Assembly (NCBI RefSeq): GCF_030944405.1
Contig: NZ_CP132339.1
Location: 2,666,001-2,730,000, forward strand
Origin: Janthinobacterium sp. J1-1
GTDB lineage: Bacteria > Pseudomonadota > Gammaproteobacteria > Burkholderiales > Burkholderiaceae_D
Direction of reading: 5' to 3'
DNA length: 64,000 bases
Part shown: positions 36,714-46,210 of the stretch, in pieces
Numbering within the stretch: the stretch's first letter is position 1
How the letters are laid out: every line of letters starts with the position of its first letter
The notes under the pieces: model-generated
What the model was told of the DNA's origin: nothing
Seen by the model: only the letters and a program-made list of their open reading frames with translations
Databases searched by the model: none
Position numbers and translations under genes: made by a program

Positions 36714-36977
36714 ATGCGTGGCGTGATCCGTCTGAACGACCCCACCAGCCATGGCGGCAAGGTGATGGGCGCGGCGCCGAACAGCACGGTGCTGGGAGTG
36801 GCCGTGGCGCGCAAGGGCGATCCTTGCATGTGTCCGGTCAAGGGCCATGTGCGCTGCACGATTGCGGAAGGCGATCCGCAGGTGCTGATCGATGGCGTGC
36901 CGGTCGCCTTCGAAGGCCACAAGACCACCTGTGGCGCCAGCCTGATTTCCACGGTGGGCAAAAGCGGGCGCGGCTGA
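36714..36977 (+). CDS. PAAR-domain spike tip protein
   Basis: The 87-residue protein starts MRGVIRLNDPTSHGGKV and has PCMCPVKGHVRCTIAEG and FEGHKTTCGA, the Pro-Ala-Ala-Arg-type repeats with metal-binding Cys and His that cap VgrG. ATG 36714 has CAGGAGG upstream. It closes the T6SS cluster; no effector domain is fused to it. Confidence 0.93.
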   Translation: MRGVIRLNDPTSHGGKVMGAAPNSTVLGVAVARKGDPCMCPVKGHVRCTIAEGDPQVLIDGVPVAFEGHKTTCGASLISTVGKSGRG

Positions 36978-36982
36978 CGCAA

Positions 36983-38305
36983 TCAGGCCAGGCAGCTGTC
37001 GATGGCCTTGCCCAGCTTGTCGACAATCTCGTCCACATGGCTGCCGTCGATGATGTACGGCGGCGCCAGCAGCACATGGTCGCCGTGCTGGCCGTCGATG
37101 GTGCCGCCCATGGGGTAGCACATCAGGCCGGCCTGCATGGCTTGCGTCTTGATGCGCGCGTGCAGGCGCCGGGCCGGGTCGAACGGCTGTTTTGTCGCGC
37201 GGTCGCATACCAGTTCCAGCCCCAGGAACAGGCCACGGCCGCGGATGTCGCCCACATGCGGATGCCCGCCGAAGCGCTGGACCAATCGATCTTTCAACAG
37301 ATTGCCCATGGCGCGCACATTGGCCAACAAATCGCGCTGTTCGATCTGCTGCTGCACCGCCAGGGCCGCCGCGCAGGCGGTGGCGTGGCCGATATAGGTG
37401 TGGCCGTGCTGGAAGAAGCCGGTGCCCGCGCGGAGGGTGTCGCGGATGGTTGTTGATACCATCACGGCGCCGATCGGCTGGTAGCCGGCGCCCAGGCCCT
37501 TGGCGATGCAGATCAGGTCGGCGGTCACGCCTTCCTGCTCGCAGGCGAGCAGGCTGCCCGTGCGGCCCATGCCGCACATCACTTCATCGAGGATGAACAG
37601 GATGCCATGGCGCTGGCAGATGGCGCGCATATGGGCAAAATAGCCGGCGACGGCGGGCAGGGCGCCGGCCGTGGCGCCCACCACCGGTTCGGCGATAAAG
37701 GCCAGCACGTTGTCCGCCCCCAGCTCCGCGATACGCTGTTCCAGCTCGCGGCCCAGGCGCGCCACATAGTCGCCATCGGTTTCGCCGGACAGCTGGTCGC
37801 GATACGCATAGCAGGGCGCCACATGCGTGACGTCGATCAGCAGCGGCGCAAACTGCTGGCGGCGCCATGCGTTGCCGCCGGCGGCCAGCGCGCCGAGGGT
37901 GTTGCCGTGATAGCTCTGGCGGCGCGCGATGATATGGCGGCGCTGCGGCTGGCCCCGCTCGACCACATACTGGCGTGCCAGTTTCAGCGCGCTTTCCACC
38001 GCTTCCGAACCGCCCGACACAAAATACACGCTGGCCATGCCGGCCGGCGCCCGGGCGACCAGGAAATCGGCCAGTGCTTCCATCGGCTCGCTGGTGAAAA
38101 ACGCGCTATGCGCGTACGCCATGCCGGCCACTTGCCGCTGCACGGCGGCGATCACGGCCGCGTCCGAATGGCCCAGGCAGGAAACGGCCGCGCCGCCGCA
38201 GGCGTCCAGGTAGCGCTTGCCGTCGGCATCGATCAGGTAGGGGCCGTCGCCGGCAACGACGGTGGGATAAGTGGCGGTCAAACTGCGGTGGAAGACATGG
38301 CTCAT
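36983..38305 (-). CDS. Class III aminotransferase
   Basis: PLP-dependent transaminase of the aspartate aminotransferase superfamily, subgroup III, 440 residues. PLP-lysine is Lys269 in ICIAKGLGAGYQP; the metal/PLP Asp240 lies in LFILDEVMCGMGRTG; VSGGSEAVESALKLAR binds phosphate. The substrate cannot be told from sequence (amino acid:pyruvate, GABA or diamine types all fit). It converges with the T6SS cluster, 5 bases from the PAAR stop, and is divergent from the response-regulator gene. Confidence 0.92.
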   Translation of the reverse strand: MSHVFHRSLTATYPTVVAGDGPYLIDADGKRYLDACGGAAVSCLGHSDAAVIAAVQRQVAGMAYAHSAFFTSEPMEALADFLVARAPAGMASVYFVSGGSEAVESALKLARQYVVERGQPQRRHIIARRQSYHGNTLGALAAGGNAWRRQQFAPLLIDVTHVAPCYAYRDQLSGETDGDYVARLGRELEQRIAELGADNVLAFIAEPVVGATAGALPAVAGYFAHMRAICQRHGILFILDEVMCGMGRTGSLLACEQEGVTADLICIAKGLGAGYQPIGAVMVSTTIRDTLRAGTGFFQHGHTYIGHATACAAALAVQQQIEQRDLLANVRAMGNLLKDRLVQRFGGHPHVGDIRGRGLFLGLELVCDRATKQPFDPARRLHARIKTQAMQAGLMCYPMGGTIDGQHGDHVLLAPPYIIDGSHVDEIVDKLGKAIDSCLA

Positions 38306-38360
38306 GGCGGCGCTTTCGGCAAGGAGGGAAGCGCCAGTATAGGGTTGCCAAAAGCAATTT

Positions 38361-38416
38361 ACAACATGTGTTGTATTTTAAAATTAAAAACAACATAAAA
38401 TGTTTGACGTCTTAAG
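38361..38416. promoter_or_regulatory. Intergenic control region of aminotransferase and qseB-like genes
   Basis: An imperfect dyad ACAACA-TG-TGTTGT (38361-38374) sits in an AT-rich block, and CTTAAG (38411-38416), a half site of the QseB/PmrA type, lies upstream of the regulator gene. Function inferred from position only. Confidence 0.4.
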
Positions 38417-38484
38417 ATGGCATTCATCTTGCCCCTCCACACTGAGCGGGCCATACTGGCGGCTGACTTTTTTGGAAACTTCTC

Positions 38485-39156
38485 ATGCGTATCCTGCTTG
38501 CCGAAGACGATCTCTCCCTCGGTGAAACCATCCTGGCCTGGTTGCGCCTGGACCAGCACGCCGTCGACTGGGTCGAGCGCGGCGACTCCGCACAGACGGC
38601 CCTGATGACTCATCACTACGACTGCGTGCTGCTGGACCGTGGCTTGCCGGGCATGAGCGGCGACGCCTTGCTGGCGCAGTTGCGCGGCGCCGGCAACGCC
38701 GTGCCGGTGATATTGATCACCGCCTTCAATGCCCTGGCCGACCGGGTCGAGGGGCTGGACCTGGGGGCCGACGATTACCTGGTGAAACCGTTCGAGCTGG
38801 AAGAGATGTCGGCGCGCATCCGGGCCGCCGTGCGGCGCGGCGCCAGCCAGGTCAGCAATGCGCTGGCGCACGCCGGCATCGCCCTCAATAGCGAGACCAG
38901 GCAGGCCAGCCTGGACGGCCGGCCGGTGGCGCTGACGGCGCGCGAATACCATGTGCTGCATGCGCTGTTGTTGAGGAAAAACAGCATTGTCGCGCGCGCG
39001 CAGATCGAGGAAGCGCTGTATGGCTGGGGCGATGAAGTGGAAAGCAACGCCATCGAGGTCTACATCCACAACCTGCGCAAGAAATTCGGCGCCGACAGCA
39101 TCGTGACCGTGCGCGGCCTGGGCTACCGGCTGAAACACGATGACAGCCAGGCTTGA
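38485..39156 (+). CDS. Response regulator, OmpR family (QseB/PmrA-like)
   Basis: The 223-residue protein has a receiver domain with the acidic pair EDD (7-9), phospho-acceptor Asp51 in LLDRGLPG, Thr79 and Lys101, and a C-terminal winged helix (LTAREYHVLHALLLRKNSIVARAQ, VYIHNLRKKFG, RGLGYRL). It overlaps the kinase gene by 17 bases, so the two are coupled. A YgiW-like gene follows the kinase, the arrangement known from ygiW-qseBC in enterobacteria. Confidence 0.93.
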   Translation: MRILLAEDDLSLGETILAWLRLDQHAVDWVERGDSAQTALMTHHYDCVLLDRGLPGMSGDALLAQLRGAGNAVPVILITAFNALADRVEGLDLGADDYLVKPFELEEMSARIRAAVRRGASQVSNALAHAGIALNSETRQASLDGRPVALTAREYHVLHALLLRKNSIVARAQIEEALYGWGDEVESNAIEVYIHNLRKKFGADSIVTVRGLGYRLKHDDSQA

Positions 39157-40513
39157 GCTGAAACCCAAGCCCTGGTCGCTGCGGCGGCGCCTGCTGGCCG
39201 CCATTGTTGCCGCCAGCACCGTGCTGTGGCTGGCCAGCCTGGGCATTGTCACCATGATCGCCTGGCATGAAACCAACGAGGTGTTCGACGATGCGCTGGA
39301 GGAATCGGGCCAGATGCTGATGGCCGCCACCACCGACTGGCAGCAGCGCGGCCTGCTGGCGCGCGCGCAGGGATCGGATGGGCCTGAGCGCAAGGTCGAC
39401 ATGCAGTACCAGATCGTGGTCGGTGGCAAGGTGGTGCAGCGCAGCAGCGGGGCGCCAGCGCAGCCGTTCGTGACGGGCTTTGACGACCGCCACGGCTTTG
39501 CCGACCCACACGTGGAACAGCGCCGCTGGCGCGTGTTCGTGATACGCGACGAGGAGCGCCATTTCGAGGTACAGGTGGGCCAGCAGTACAAGAAGCGCTA
39601 CGATATCCTGGAGGAACTGGCCGAGCACCTGTGGCTGCCGATCGCCGGCTTCCTGGCGCTGCTGGCGCTGGTGTGCTGGCTGCTGACGGGCAGGGTGCTC
39701 AAACCGCTGCGCGCGACCGCCGCCAGCATTGCCGGCAAGAGTCCCAGCGACCTGGCGCAGGTGGCACTGGCCGGCCAGCCGCGCGAGCTGCTGCCCATCG
39801 TGCAGGCGCTCAATGGCGTGCTGGCGCGGCTGGACACGGCGCTGCAGTCCGAGCGCCGCTTTACGGCCGACGCCGCCCATGAACTGCGCACGCCGCTGGC
39901 CGGCCTGCACATGCATGTGCAGCTGCTGCAGCGCCAGCATCCCGACCTGGCCGCGCCGTTTCAGAAGCTGCGCCGCGATATCGCGCGCGTGACAGCCCTG
40001 GTCGACAGCCTGCTGACCCTGGCGCGGCTGGACCCGCTGGCGCCTGGGCAAGTGGGTCGCCAGCCCGTGATGCTGGCGCCGGTGCTCGATCAATTGCTGG
40101 CATCCCATGCGCAGGAAGTGGCGGCGCGCGGCATGACCCTGGCCGTGCGCTGCGAGCTCGACTCGGTCGCGGCCGACCCCGCCATGCTCGAGATCGTGCT
40201 GCGCAACCTGCTCGACAATGCGCTGCGCTATTGCCCCGACGGCAGCCGCATCGAACTGGTGGCCGAACGCCACGCGGGCCGGCTCCGCATCAGCGTGCGC
40301 GACAACGGGCCCGGCGTGGACCCGGCCAGCCGGCACCGCCTCAGCGAGCGTTTTTTCCGGGTGCTGGGGCAGCAGCAATCGGGCAGCGGACTGGGTCTCT
40401 CCATCGTCAGGCGCATTGCCGACCTGCATGGGATCGCGCTGGCGTTCGGTAGCGGCCTGGACGGCCGTGGCCTGGGCGTGACCCTGGATTTTCCTGGCGG
40501 GTCCGCACCTTAA
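39140..40513 (+). CDS. Sensor histidine kinase (QseC/PmrB-like)
   Basis: The 457-residue kinase has membrane segments at about 17-41 and 166-184 around a short periplasmic sensor, then the dimerisation helix with His247 in AAHELRTPLAG and the ATPase domain (NLLDNALRYCPDGS, DNGPGVDP, GSGLGLSIV). It partners with the response regulator upstream. The signal is unknown. Confidence 0.93.
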   Translation: MTARLELKPKPWSLRRRLLAAIVAASTVLWLASLGIVTMIAWHETNEVFDDALEESGQMLMAATTDWQQRGLLARAQGSDGPERKVDMQYQIVVGGKVVQRSSGAPAQPFVTGFDDRHGFADPHVEQRRWRVFVIRDEERHFEVQVGQQYKKRYDILEELAEHLWLPIAGFLALLALVCWLLTGRVLKPLRATAASIAGKSPSDLAQVALAGQPRELLPIVQALNGVLARLDTALQSERRFTADAAHELRTPLAGLHMHVQLLQRQHPDLAAPFQKLRRDIARVTALVDSLLTLARLDPLAPGQVGRQPVMLAPVLDQLLASHAQEVAARGMTLAVRCELDSVAADPAMLEIVLRNLLDNALRYCPDGSRIELVAERHAGRLRISVRDNGPGVDPASRHRLSERFFRVLGQQQSGSGLGLSIVRRIADLHGIALAFGSGLDGRGLGVTLDFPGGSAP

Positions 40514-40525
40514 GATACGGTTAAT
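40509..40525 (+). promoter_or_regulatory. PmrA/QseB-type box before the BOF gene
   Basis: CTTAAG, five bases, GTTAAT: close to the direct-repeat CTTAAG-N5-CTTAAG box of PmrA/QseB regulators. It overlaps the stop of the kinase gene and lies 70 bases before the YgiW-like start. Confidence 0.5.
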
Positions 40526-40595
40526 GTCGGCTGGGTGTAATGCGTCTGTGCCTGCAGCGACAGGCAAACCCCACCACTACCGAAGAGGAACGACC

Positions 40596-41006
40596 ATGAA
40601 AAAAGTACTGACCATCTCCTGCATGACCGCCCTGATTGCCGCTTCCGCCTTTGCCATCGCCCAGCCCGCCGGCTATACGGGGCCCTCGAATACGGCGCCG
40701 GCCGCAGCAAGCGGCTACACCGGCCCGTCGAGCGTGGCTTTGACAACGGCCAAGGACGTGCTGGCCAAGGCCAAGGACGATCAATACGTGAAGGTCAAGG
40801 GCAAGCTGACCAGCCACAAGGGCGGCGAGGAATATGAATTCACCGACGCCAGCGGCAAGATGACGGTGGAAATCGACGCCAAGCGGTTCCCGCCAGGCGT
40901 CAAGATCGATCACACGACGATGGTGGAACTGACCGGTGAATTCGACAAGGAAACCTTTGGCGAGTCGACCCTGGACGTGAAACAGATCAAGGTCGTCACC
41001 AACTAA
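40596..41006 (+). CDS. YgiW/YdeI-family periplasmic BOF protein
   Basis: The 136-residue precursor has a signal peptide (about 1-22, ending AFAIA-QP) and a bacterial OB-fold (VKVKGKLTSHKGGEEYEFTD, MTVEID, VELTGEFDKE). The family is linked to stress tolerance and, in enterobacteria, is controlled by QseB/PmrA-type regulators. ATG 40596 follows AGAGGAA. Two copies of SGYTGPS-like sequence lie near the mature start. Confidence 0.9.
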   Translation: MKKVLTISCMTALIAASAFAIAQPAGYTGPSNTAPAAASGYTGPSSVALTTAKDVLAKAKDDQYVKVKGKLTSHKGGEEYEFTDASGKMTVEIDAKRFPPGVKIDHTTMVELTGEFDKETFGESTLDVKQIKVVTN

Positions 41007-41872
41007 GGCGCGTACGCGCCCAGTTCGCGCAGCTGGCTTTCGGCCGCCGCAATCGCCTGCACGGCCTGCGGTCCGGCGCGCGCCACCAGCAGTTCGGCCA
41101 GGCTTTCGACGGCGGCAATGCCGGCCACGATGGACGGGAAGAACGAAGGGCTGTCGACGGCGATGACGATGCTGGCGTGCGCTTGCAGGGCCAGCGGCGA
41201 CATGGCGCTGTCGCTGAAGGCCACGACCATGCAGCCGGCCTGGCGCGCGCGGCTGGCCACCAGCAGCGCTTCGCTGGAATATGGTGCAAAGCTGGCCACC
41301 ACCACCGCGTCGCCTTCCTGCAGGGCGCGCAAGTCCATCTCCAGGGTGCCGCCCTGGCCGCTCAGCAGCTGCACGCTGGGGCGCAGCAAGCGGTACAGAT
41401 AATGGAAGGTGTAGGCGATCGGGTGCGCCGCCCGAAAGCCGGCCACGTGCACGCGGCCGGCCGTTTCCAGCAGGCCGGCCGCCGCCTGCAGGGCGGCCTG
41501 GCTGGCGCATTCGGTGGCGGCCAGGTTGCGCTGCTGCACCGCAAATACTTCGGCCACCAGCTCGGCGCCCTTGCCGGCCAGCGCGCCGGCTTTTTCCGCA
41601 TAGGGCGCCGGCCGCGTGCGCAGGCGCTCGACAAAAATGCTTTTCAGTTCAGGCCAGCCGGCAAAGCCCAGCTGCTGCGCCAGCCGCACCAGCGCCGCCG
41701 ACTGGACCCTGGCGCGCGTGGCGATGCTGCGCATCGACGAGACGGCCACGTCGTCGGGATGGTCGACCAGGTAGCGCGCGCCGGCCTGGAATTGCGGACT
41801 GAACTGCGCATAGCGCGCCTGGATCTCGGCGATCAACGCCGCGTGCCTGTCGTGGTGGGTGCTTGCCTGCAT
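41003..41872 (-). CDS. MurR/RpiR-family transcriptional regulator
   Basis: The 289-residue repressor-type protein has the RpiR helix-turn-helix (SSMRSIATRARVQSAALVRLAQQLGF) and a C-terminal SIS sugar-phosphate-binding domain (VHVAGFRAAHPIAYTF, DAVVVASFAPYSSEAL, ADSAMSPL-like). The usual ligand is a phosphosugar; the target genes are not apparent. Its end overlaps the BOF gene end by four bases. Confidence 0.92.
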   Translation of the reverse strand: MQASTHHDRHAALIAEIQARYAQFSPQFQAGARYLVDHPDDVAVSSMRSIATRARVQSAALVRLAQQLGFAGWPELKSIFVERLRTRPAPYAEKAGALAGKGAELVAEVFAVQQRNLAATECASQAALQAAAGLLETAGRVHVAGFRAAHPIAYTFHYLYRLLRPSVQLLSGQGGTLEMDLRALQEGDAVVVASFAPYSSEALLVASRARQAGCMVVAFSDSAMSPLALQAHASIVIAVDSPSFFPSIVAGIAAVESLAELLVARAGPQAVQAIAAAESQLRELGAYAP

Positions 41873-41917
41873 CGCCGTGCCTGAAGTAAGTAAGGTGGGG
41901 CGATGGTACAGGATAGC

Positions 41918-42211
41918 TCAGCGTCCCGGTAGCGCCGCGCCGAGGGTAGCGTAGCCGACGGCCCCCGCGCGCGGGCGCAAGCGGGCGAACAGGTGCGGGC
42001 CGGCCTTGTGCCGCTGCGGCCCGGTGGTCAGCACGCGCAGGGCGGTGGCCAGCGGCACGTCGTGGCAATGCAGGAACAGGGCGGCCGCGCCGGTGCCGGC
42101 CATGTTCTGCAGCGCCAGCGCATGCTCGACCAGTGCGCAAGTGCGCATGTCCAGCCGCGCCGGGATGTCGGGCTGGAATAATTGCTGAGGAGCTTGCCGC
42201 GCACCGCCCAT
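41918..42211 (-). CDS. Hypothetical protein, 97 residues
   Basis: Unrecognised. The central part (RTCALVEHALALQNMAGTGAA) is helical; no signal peptide or catalytic motif. ATG 42211 has GGAG six bases upstream, which supports real coding. It precedes the RpiR gene in the same direction by 45 bases. Confidence 0.6.
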   Translation of the reverse strand: MGGARQAPQQLFQPDIPARLDMRTCALVEHALALQNMAGTGAAALFLHCHDVPLATALRVLTTGPQRHKAGPHLFARLRPRAGAVGYATLGAALPGR

Positions 42212-42424
42212 GCCGTTCTCCGCTTGATTGGATGAGGAACTGACAGCATAAAAGCGCCGTGCGGTTTGACTTTGCGCCAGATCAAATCCCGTACTAAAAC
42301 GATGCTTTCAGGAAAATTTCGCGGGCCGTGAAAATAATTTTGCATTGTGGCCGGGCCGCGCCGTTGAGGAGGGTATGCAGCGGCACCATCACGGTTGCCG
42401 GCATCCCAACTGAAAGGATCTACC

Positions 42425-42859
42425 ATGGCCAATACTCCCGTTACCGACTTCCTGCTCCAGCATCTGCAAGCCGAAGGCTACCAGGCCAGCCTCGACGGCG
42501 ATGGCGATATCGCCTTCCGCTTCGAGGGCATGGGTTACGTGCTGTGCTTTGACGAGGACGACGCCCAGTTCGCCAAGCTGATCCTGCCCAATGTCTGGTC
42601 GATCGATACGCCGGAGGAACTGCAGCGGGTGCTGGCCGCGCTCGACGAAGTCAACCGCCGCATCAAGCTGGTCAAGGGGCACGCGGTGCGCGGCCAGGTG
42701 TGGTTCTGCATCGAGATGCTGCTGGTCGACCAGCGCCACTGGTCGGTCTTTTTGTCGCGCGCCACGCGGGCCATCTCGCACGCCACGGCCATGTTCGCCG
42801 CCGAGATGCGCGCCAGCGCGGTGGCCGCGCAAGCCATCGCCGACGCCGGCGCCAACTAA
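42425..42859 (+). CDS. YbjN-domain protein
   Basis: The 144-residue protein resembles the YbjN family: YQASLDGDGDIAFRFEG, YVLCFDEDDAQFAKLILPNVWS, then two amphipathic helices. The family is structurally related to T3SS chaperones and of unclear role. AAAGGATC precedes ATG 42425. Stops two bases before the convergent GGDEF/EAL gene. Confidence 0.8.
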   Translation: MANTPVTDFLLQHLQAEGYQASLDGDGDIAFRFEGMGYVLCFDEDDAQFAKLILPNVWSIDTPEELQRVLAALDEVNRRIKLVKGHAVRGQVWFCIEMLLVDQRHWSVFLSRATRAISHATAMFAAEMRASAVAAQAIADAGAN

Positions 42860-42860
42860 T

Positions 42861-45800
42861 TCAGGCGCAGGCCGGCACGGGCTGCTCGATGCCTTCCAGC
42901 CATGCCAGCAGCTGCGCCTGCAGCATGGGGCGGGCAAAATAATAACCCTGCAATTCGTCGCAGCCGGCATGGCGCAGCACGTCAGCGTCGGCCGCGCTTT
43001 CCACGCCTTCGGCCGTCACCGTCAGGCCCAGCGTGTGGCCGAGGCCGATGATGGCCTTGGTCACGGCCAGGTTTTGCGGCGACTCATGGATGTTCTGCAC
43101 GAAGCTCATGTCGATCTTCAGCTTGTCGAGCGGGAAGCGGCACAGGTAGTTCAGGCTGGAATAACCGGTGCCGAAATCGTCGATCGACAGGCCGAAGCCC
43201 AGCGCCTTGATTTGCTGCAGGGTGGCGATGGTGTCGTCCACATTGTCCATCAGGATCGATTCGGTCAGCTCGAATTCGATCTGGCCCGGCGCCACGGGAA
43301 ACTCGGCCAGCACTTCGCGCAAGGTCGCCACCAGCGCGCCGTTTTTCAGCTGGATCGCCGACAGGTTGATCGAGACGGCGATGGCGCCGATGCCGGCCTC
43401 GCGCCAGGCCACGTGCTGGCGGCACGCTTCGCGTATCACCCAGGCGCCGATCGGCACGATCAGGCCCGATTCCTCGGCCACGGGTATGAAGCTGTCGGGC
43501 GCGATCAGTCCGCGCTGCGGATGGTTCCAGCGGATCAGGCTTTCCACGCCGTGCAGCAGGCCGCTGATGGCGTCGATGCGCGGCTGGTAGTGCAGCACCA
43601 GCTGCTGGCGGTCGATGGCGTGGCGCAGATCGCTTTCCAGGTGCAGCTGCTGCAGCTGCTGGTCCTGCAGCTGCGGCGAGAACATGCGCGCGTTGTCGCG
43701 CCCGCCGCTCTTGGCCTGGTACATGGCGGCGTCGGCATGGCGCATCAGGGTGTCGAGGTCGTCGCCGTGATCGGGATACACGGCCACGCCCACGCTGCAC
43801 GACACATACAGCTCGCTGCCGGCCACCTGGTGCGGCGCGCGCATGGCCGGGATCAGGCGCTTTTCCAGCAGGCGGCCGATGGCCTCGACATCGTCGATGC
43901 CGTTCAGGATGACGACGAATTCATCGCCACCCAGGCGGCTGACGGTATCGCCGTCGCGCACCAGCTGCAGCAGGCGCGATGACACCGATTGCAGCAGCGC
44001 GTCGCCGACATGGTGGCCCAGCGCGTCGTTGACGTTCTTGAAGCGGTCCAGGTCGATGAACAGCACGCCCACCTTGTCGCCGTTGCGGCGCGCCTGCGCG
44101 ATGGCGGTGGCCAGGCGCAGGTTCGAGACATGGCGATTGGCCAGGCCCGTCAGCGCATCGTGATGCGCCATGTGCTCGATCTGGCGCTCGCTGGCCTTGC
44201 GCTCGCTGATGTCGAGCGAACTGGCGATAAAGTGCGTGGTCACGCCGTCGAGGTCGCGCACGGCGTTCATCACCAGCCAGGCCGGATAGCATTCCAGCGA
44301 TTTGCGCTGGATCGAGATTTCGCCTTGCCAGTAGCCGCGCCGCGCCAGCGTGTGGCGCAGGTTGTCGAGCTGCTCGGGGCTGTTGTCCGGCGCCAGCAGA
44401 AAGGCCGGCCGCTTGCCGATCAGTTCCACCATGTCGTACAGCGAATGGCGGCGGAAAGCCTGGTTGACGGTGATAATGCGCATGTTCGCATCCATCACGA
44501 TCAGGCTTTCGGCCGAGGCCTCGAACACCTTGGCCCACAGTTCCAGGCGCGACTCCATCTGCTTCATCTTGTTGATCGGCGTGAAGGTCGACAGCACCGC
44601 GCGCTGGCCCTGGTAGTCGATCAGGCGCGCCGAGATCAGGGCCCAGGTGGGCGTGTCGCCGCTGTGCCACAGCACTTCGAATTCATCGACGGCGCCCAGG
44701 TCGCTCAGGCGCTGGAAGAAGCGCGAGCGGGCTTGCGCGCTCATGCCGCGGCTCCACGGATCGAGTTCCAGTCCCTGCTGCCACGCATGCGCGGCCTGGT
44801 TGGCGTGCAGCACCTGGTGGTGCGGGATCGAGGTGACCATCAGCGGGATCGGAATCGCGTCGACCAGCTGGCGCTGCGCATCGGCCGCGCTGGCGCGCGC
44901 CACCAGTTCCTGCTGCGCCACGCGCTGGAAGTCGAGCTGCTGCAGCATGGTGTTGAAGGCGCCCACCAGGCGGCCGATTTCGTCCACGCTGTGCCAGTCG
45001 GCGCGCAGGCTATGGTCGCCCGTTTCACGCACTTCTTGCGCCACGCGGGCCAGGCGGCGGATCGGCAGGGCGATCTGGCGGGCGACGAAAAACACCAGCC
45101 CGAGGATCATCACCAGCAGCAGCACGGCGGTACCCAGGTGCAGCCACATGCGCGTGAAAAAGCCGTCGACCCGCAGCTGGATCAGGCGCTGCAGCTCGAC
45201 TTCGGCATCCTTCCAGGCCAGCTGCAGCGCGGAGACTGCCGCCGCGTCGCGCAGCAGCAGTTCCTGGCGTCCGGCCGGATACGCCTCGGCGCCGGCCAGC
45301 GCCTGGGTGCTGGCACGGAACCGGGTGACGGCGTCGCGCAGGGCCGCGCGCGAGCCTTCCAGGTGGCGGCGCAGCAGCGGCGTGCTCGCTTCGAATGCTT
45401 CCGTGTAATCGCTGCCGATGCCGCCCATGGTGGCGTCCATGCGCCCTTCCAGGATCAGGAACTGGGTCTGCATGCGCTGGCGCTGCGCGCCTTCGGCGCT
45501 GGACAGGTTCAATGCCAGTTCGCGCATGCTGTTGATCACTTCCAGCAGTTCGGGAAAGCGCAGGATCACCAGCGACATGGTGTAGTAGCTGTCGAGGTCG
45601 GGGTCGAGGATCAGGTTCGATTGATTGCCCACGCGCGTGAGCAGTTCGCGCCCGGCGACAAACACGGGCGAGGGGGCGATGGCGTCGCTTGCCGCGCCGG
45701 CCTCGTGCGGGCGCACCAGCAGGGCGGCGAATTCGGCCGCCAGTTCGGCGCTGCGCATGGACCCGCCCAGGGCGCTTTCGGCGCGGGCGATGCTGGACGC

Positions 45801-46037
45801 CGCTGCCGCGCCCTGGGTTTCGGCGCCGGTGCGCGTGAGCGGCAGCATGGCGTCGCGGATCACGGCGATGTATTCGTTGCCGGCCATCTCCTTGCGCGAA
45901 AAATCGATGGCGATGTATTTTTCGTTGATCAGAATGCCGGAGATAAAGATGACGGCGGACAGGTCCAGCAGGTAGATCAGGGCCAGCTTGCGCCCCACCG
46001 TCAGCTTGCCGATAAACCGCGAGATTTTACTCACCAT
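42861..46037 (-). CDS. Membrane GGDEF/EAL protein with HAMP and PAS domains
   Basis: The 1058-residue protein has a membrane segment near 17-38, a periplasmic part of some 270 residues, a second segment near 312-332, HAMP, two PAS-type domains (about 395-505, 510-630), then GGDEF and EAL. The cyclase motif is intact (RLGGDEFVV). The EAL site reads ESLIRW but keeps [22 protein letters not shown] and EGVES, so phosphodiesterase activity is plausible. It turns over c-di-GMP at the inner membrane. Start ATG 46037 leads straight into the first membrane segment. Confidence 0.93.
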   Translation of the reverse strand: MVSKISRFIGKLTVGRKLALIYLLDLSAVIFISGILINEKYIAIDFSRKEMAGNEYIAVIRDAMLPLTRTGAETQGAAAASSIARAESALGGSMRSAELAAEFAALLVRPHEAGAASDAIAPSPVFVAGRELLTRVGNQSNLILDPDLDSYYTMSLVILRFPELLEVINSMRELALNLSSAEGAQRQRMQTQFLILEGRMDATMGGIGSDYTEAFEASTPLLRRHLEGSRAALRDAVTRFRASTQALAGAEAYPAGRQELLLRDAAAVSALQLAWKDAEVELQRLIQLRVDGFFTRMWLHLGTAVLLLVMILGLVFFVARQIALPIRRLARVAQEVRETGDHSLRADWHSVDEIGRLVGAFNTMLQQLDFQRVAQQELVARASAADAQRQLVDAIPIPLMVTSIPHHQVLHANQAAHAWQQGLELDPWSRGMSAQARSRFFQRLSDLGAVDEFEVLWHSGDTPTWALISARLIDYQGQRAVLSTFTPINKMKQMESRLELWAKVFEASAESLIVMDANMRIITVNQAFRRHSLYDMVELIGKRPAFLLAPDNSPEQLDNLRHTLARRGYWQGEISIQRKSLECYPAWLVMNAVRDLDGVTTHFIASSLDISERKASERQIEHMAHHDALTGLANRHVSNLRLATAIAQARRNGDKVGVLFIDLDRFKNVNDALGHHVGDALLQSVSSRLLQLVRDGDTVSRLGGDEFVVILNGIDDVEAIGRLLEKRLIPAMRAPHQVAGSELYVSCSVGVAVYPDHGDDLDTLMRHADAAMYQAKSGGRDNARMFSPQLQDQQLQQLHLESDLRHAIDRQQLVLHYQPRIDAISGLLHGVESLIRWNHPQRGLIAPDSFIPVAEESGLIVPIGAWVIREACRQHVAWREAGIGAIAVSINLSAIQLKNGALVATLREVLAEFPVAPGQIEFELTESILMDNVDDTIATLQQIKALGFGLSIDDFGTGYSSLNYLCRFPLDKLKIDMSFVQNIHESPQNLAVTKAIIGLGHTLGLTVTAEGVESAADADVLRHAGCDELQGYYFARPMLQAQLLAWLEGIEQPVPACA

Positions 46038-46163
46038 GCCTGCACCGCCTTGTCGTCAACCGATGATATGGTTTCTTATATGCAATTTTCATGCCCGAAA
46101 TTACAGCATGCAGACCACGATTCGGGGTGAAAATGCACCAGGCTGGTGCGAGGGGGCCGGACG

Positions 46164-46190
46164 AAAAAAAGGCGGCGCATCGGCGCCGCC
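46164..46190 (-). terminator. Rho-independent terminator of the cyanophycin synthetase genes
   Basis: On the minus strand a GGCGGCGC/GCGCCGCC stem (46171-46190) is followed by seven T (46164-46170 as A on plus). It lies 21 bases behind the cphA stop. Confidence 0.85.
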
Positions 46191-46210
46191 TCTTCATCGC
46201 AGTGAGCCGC

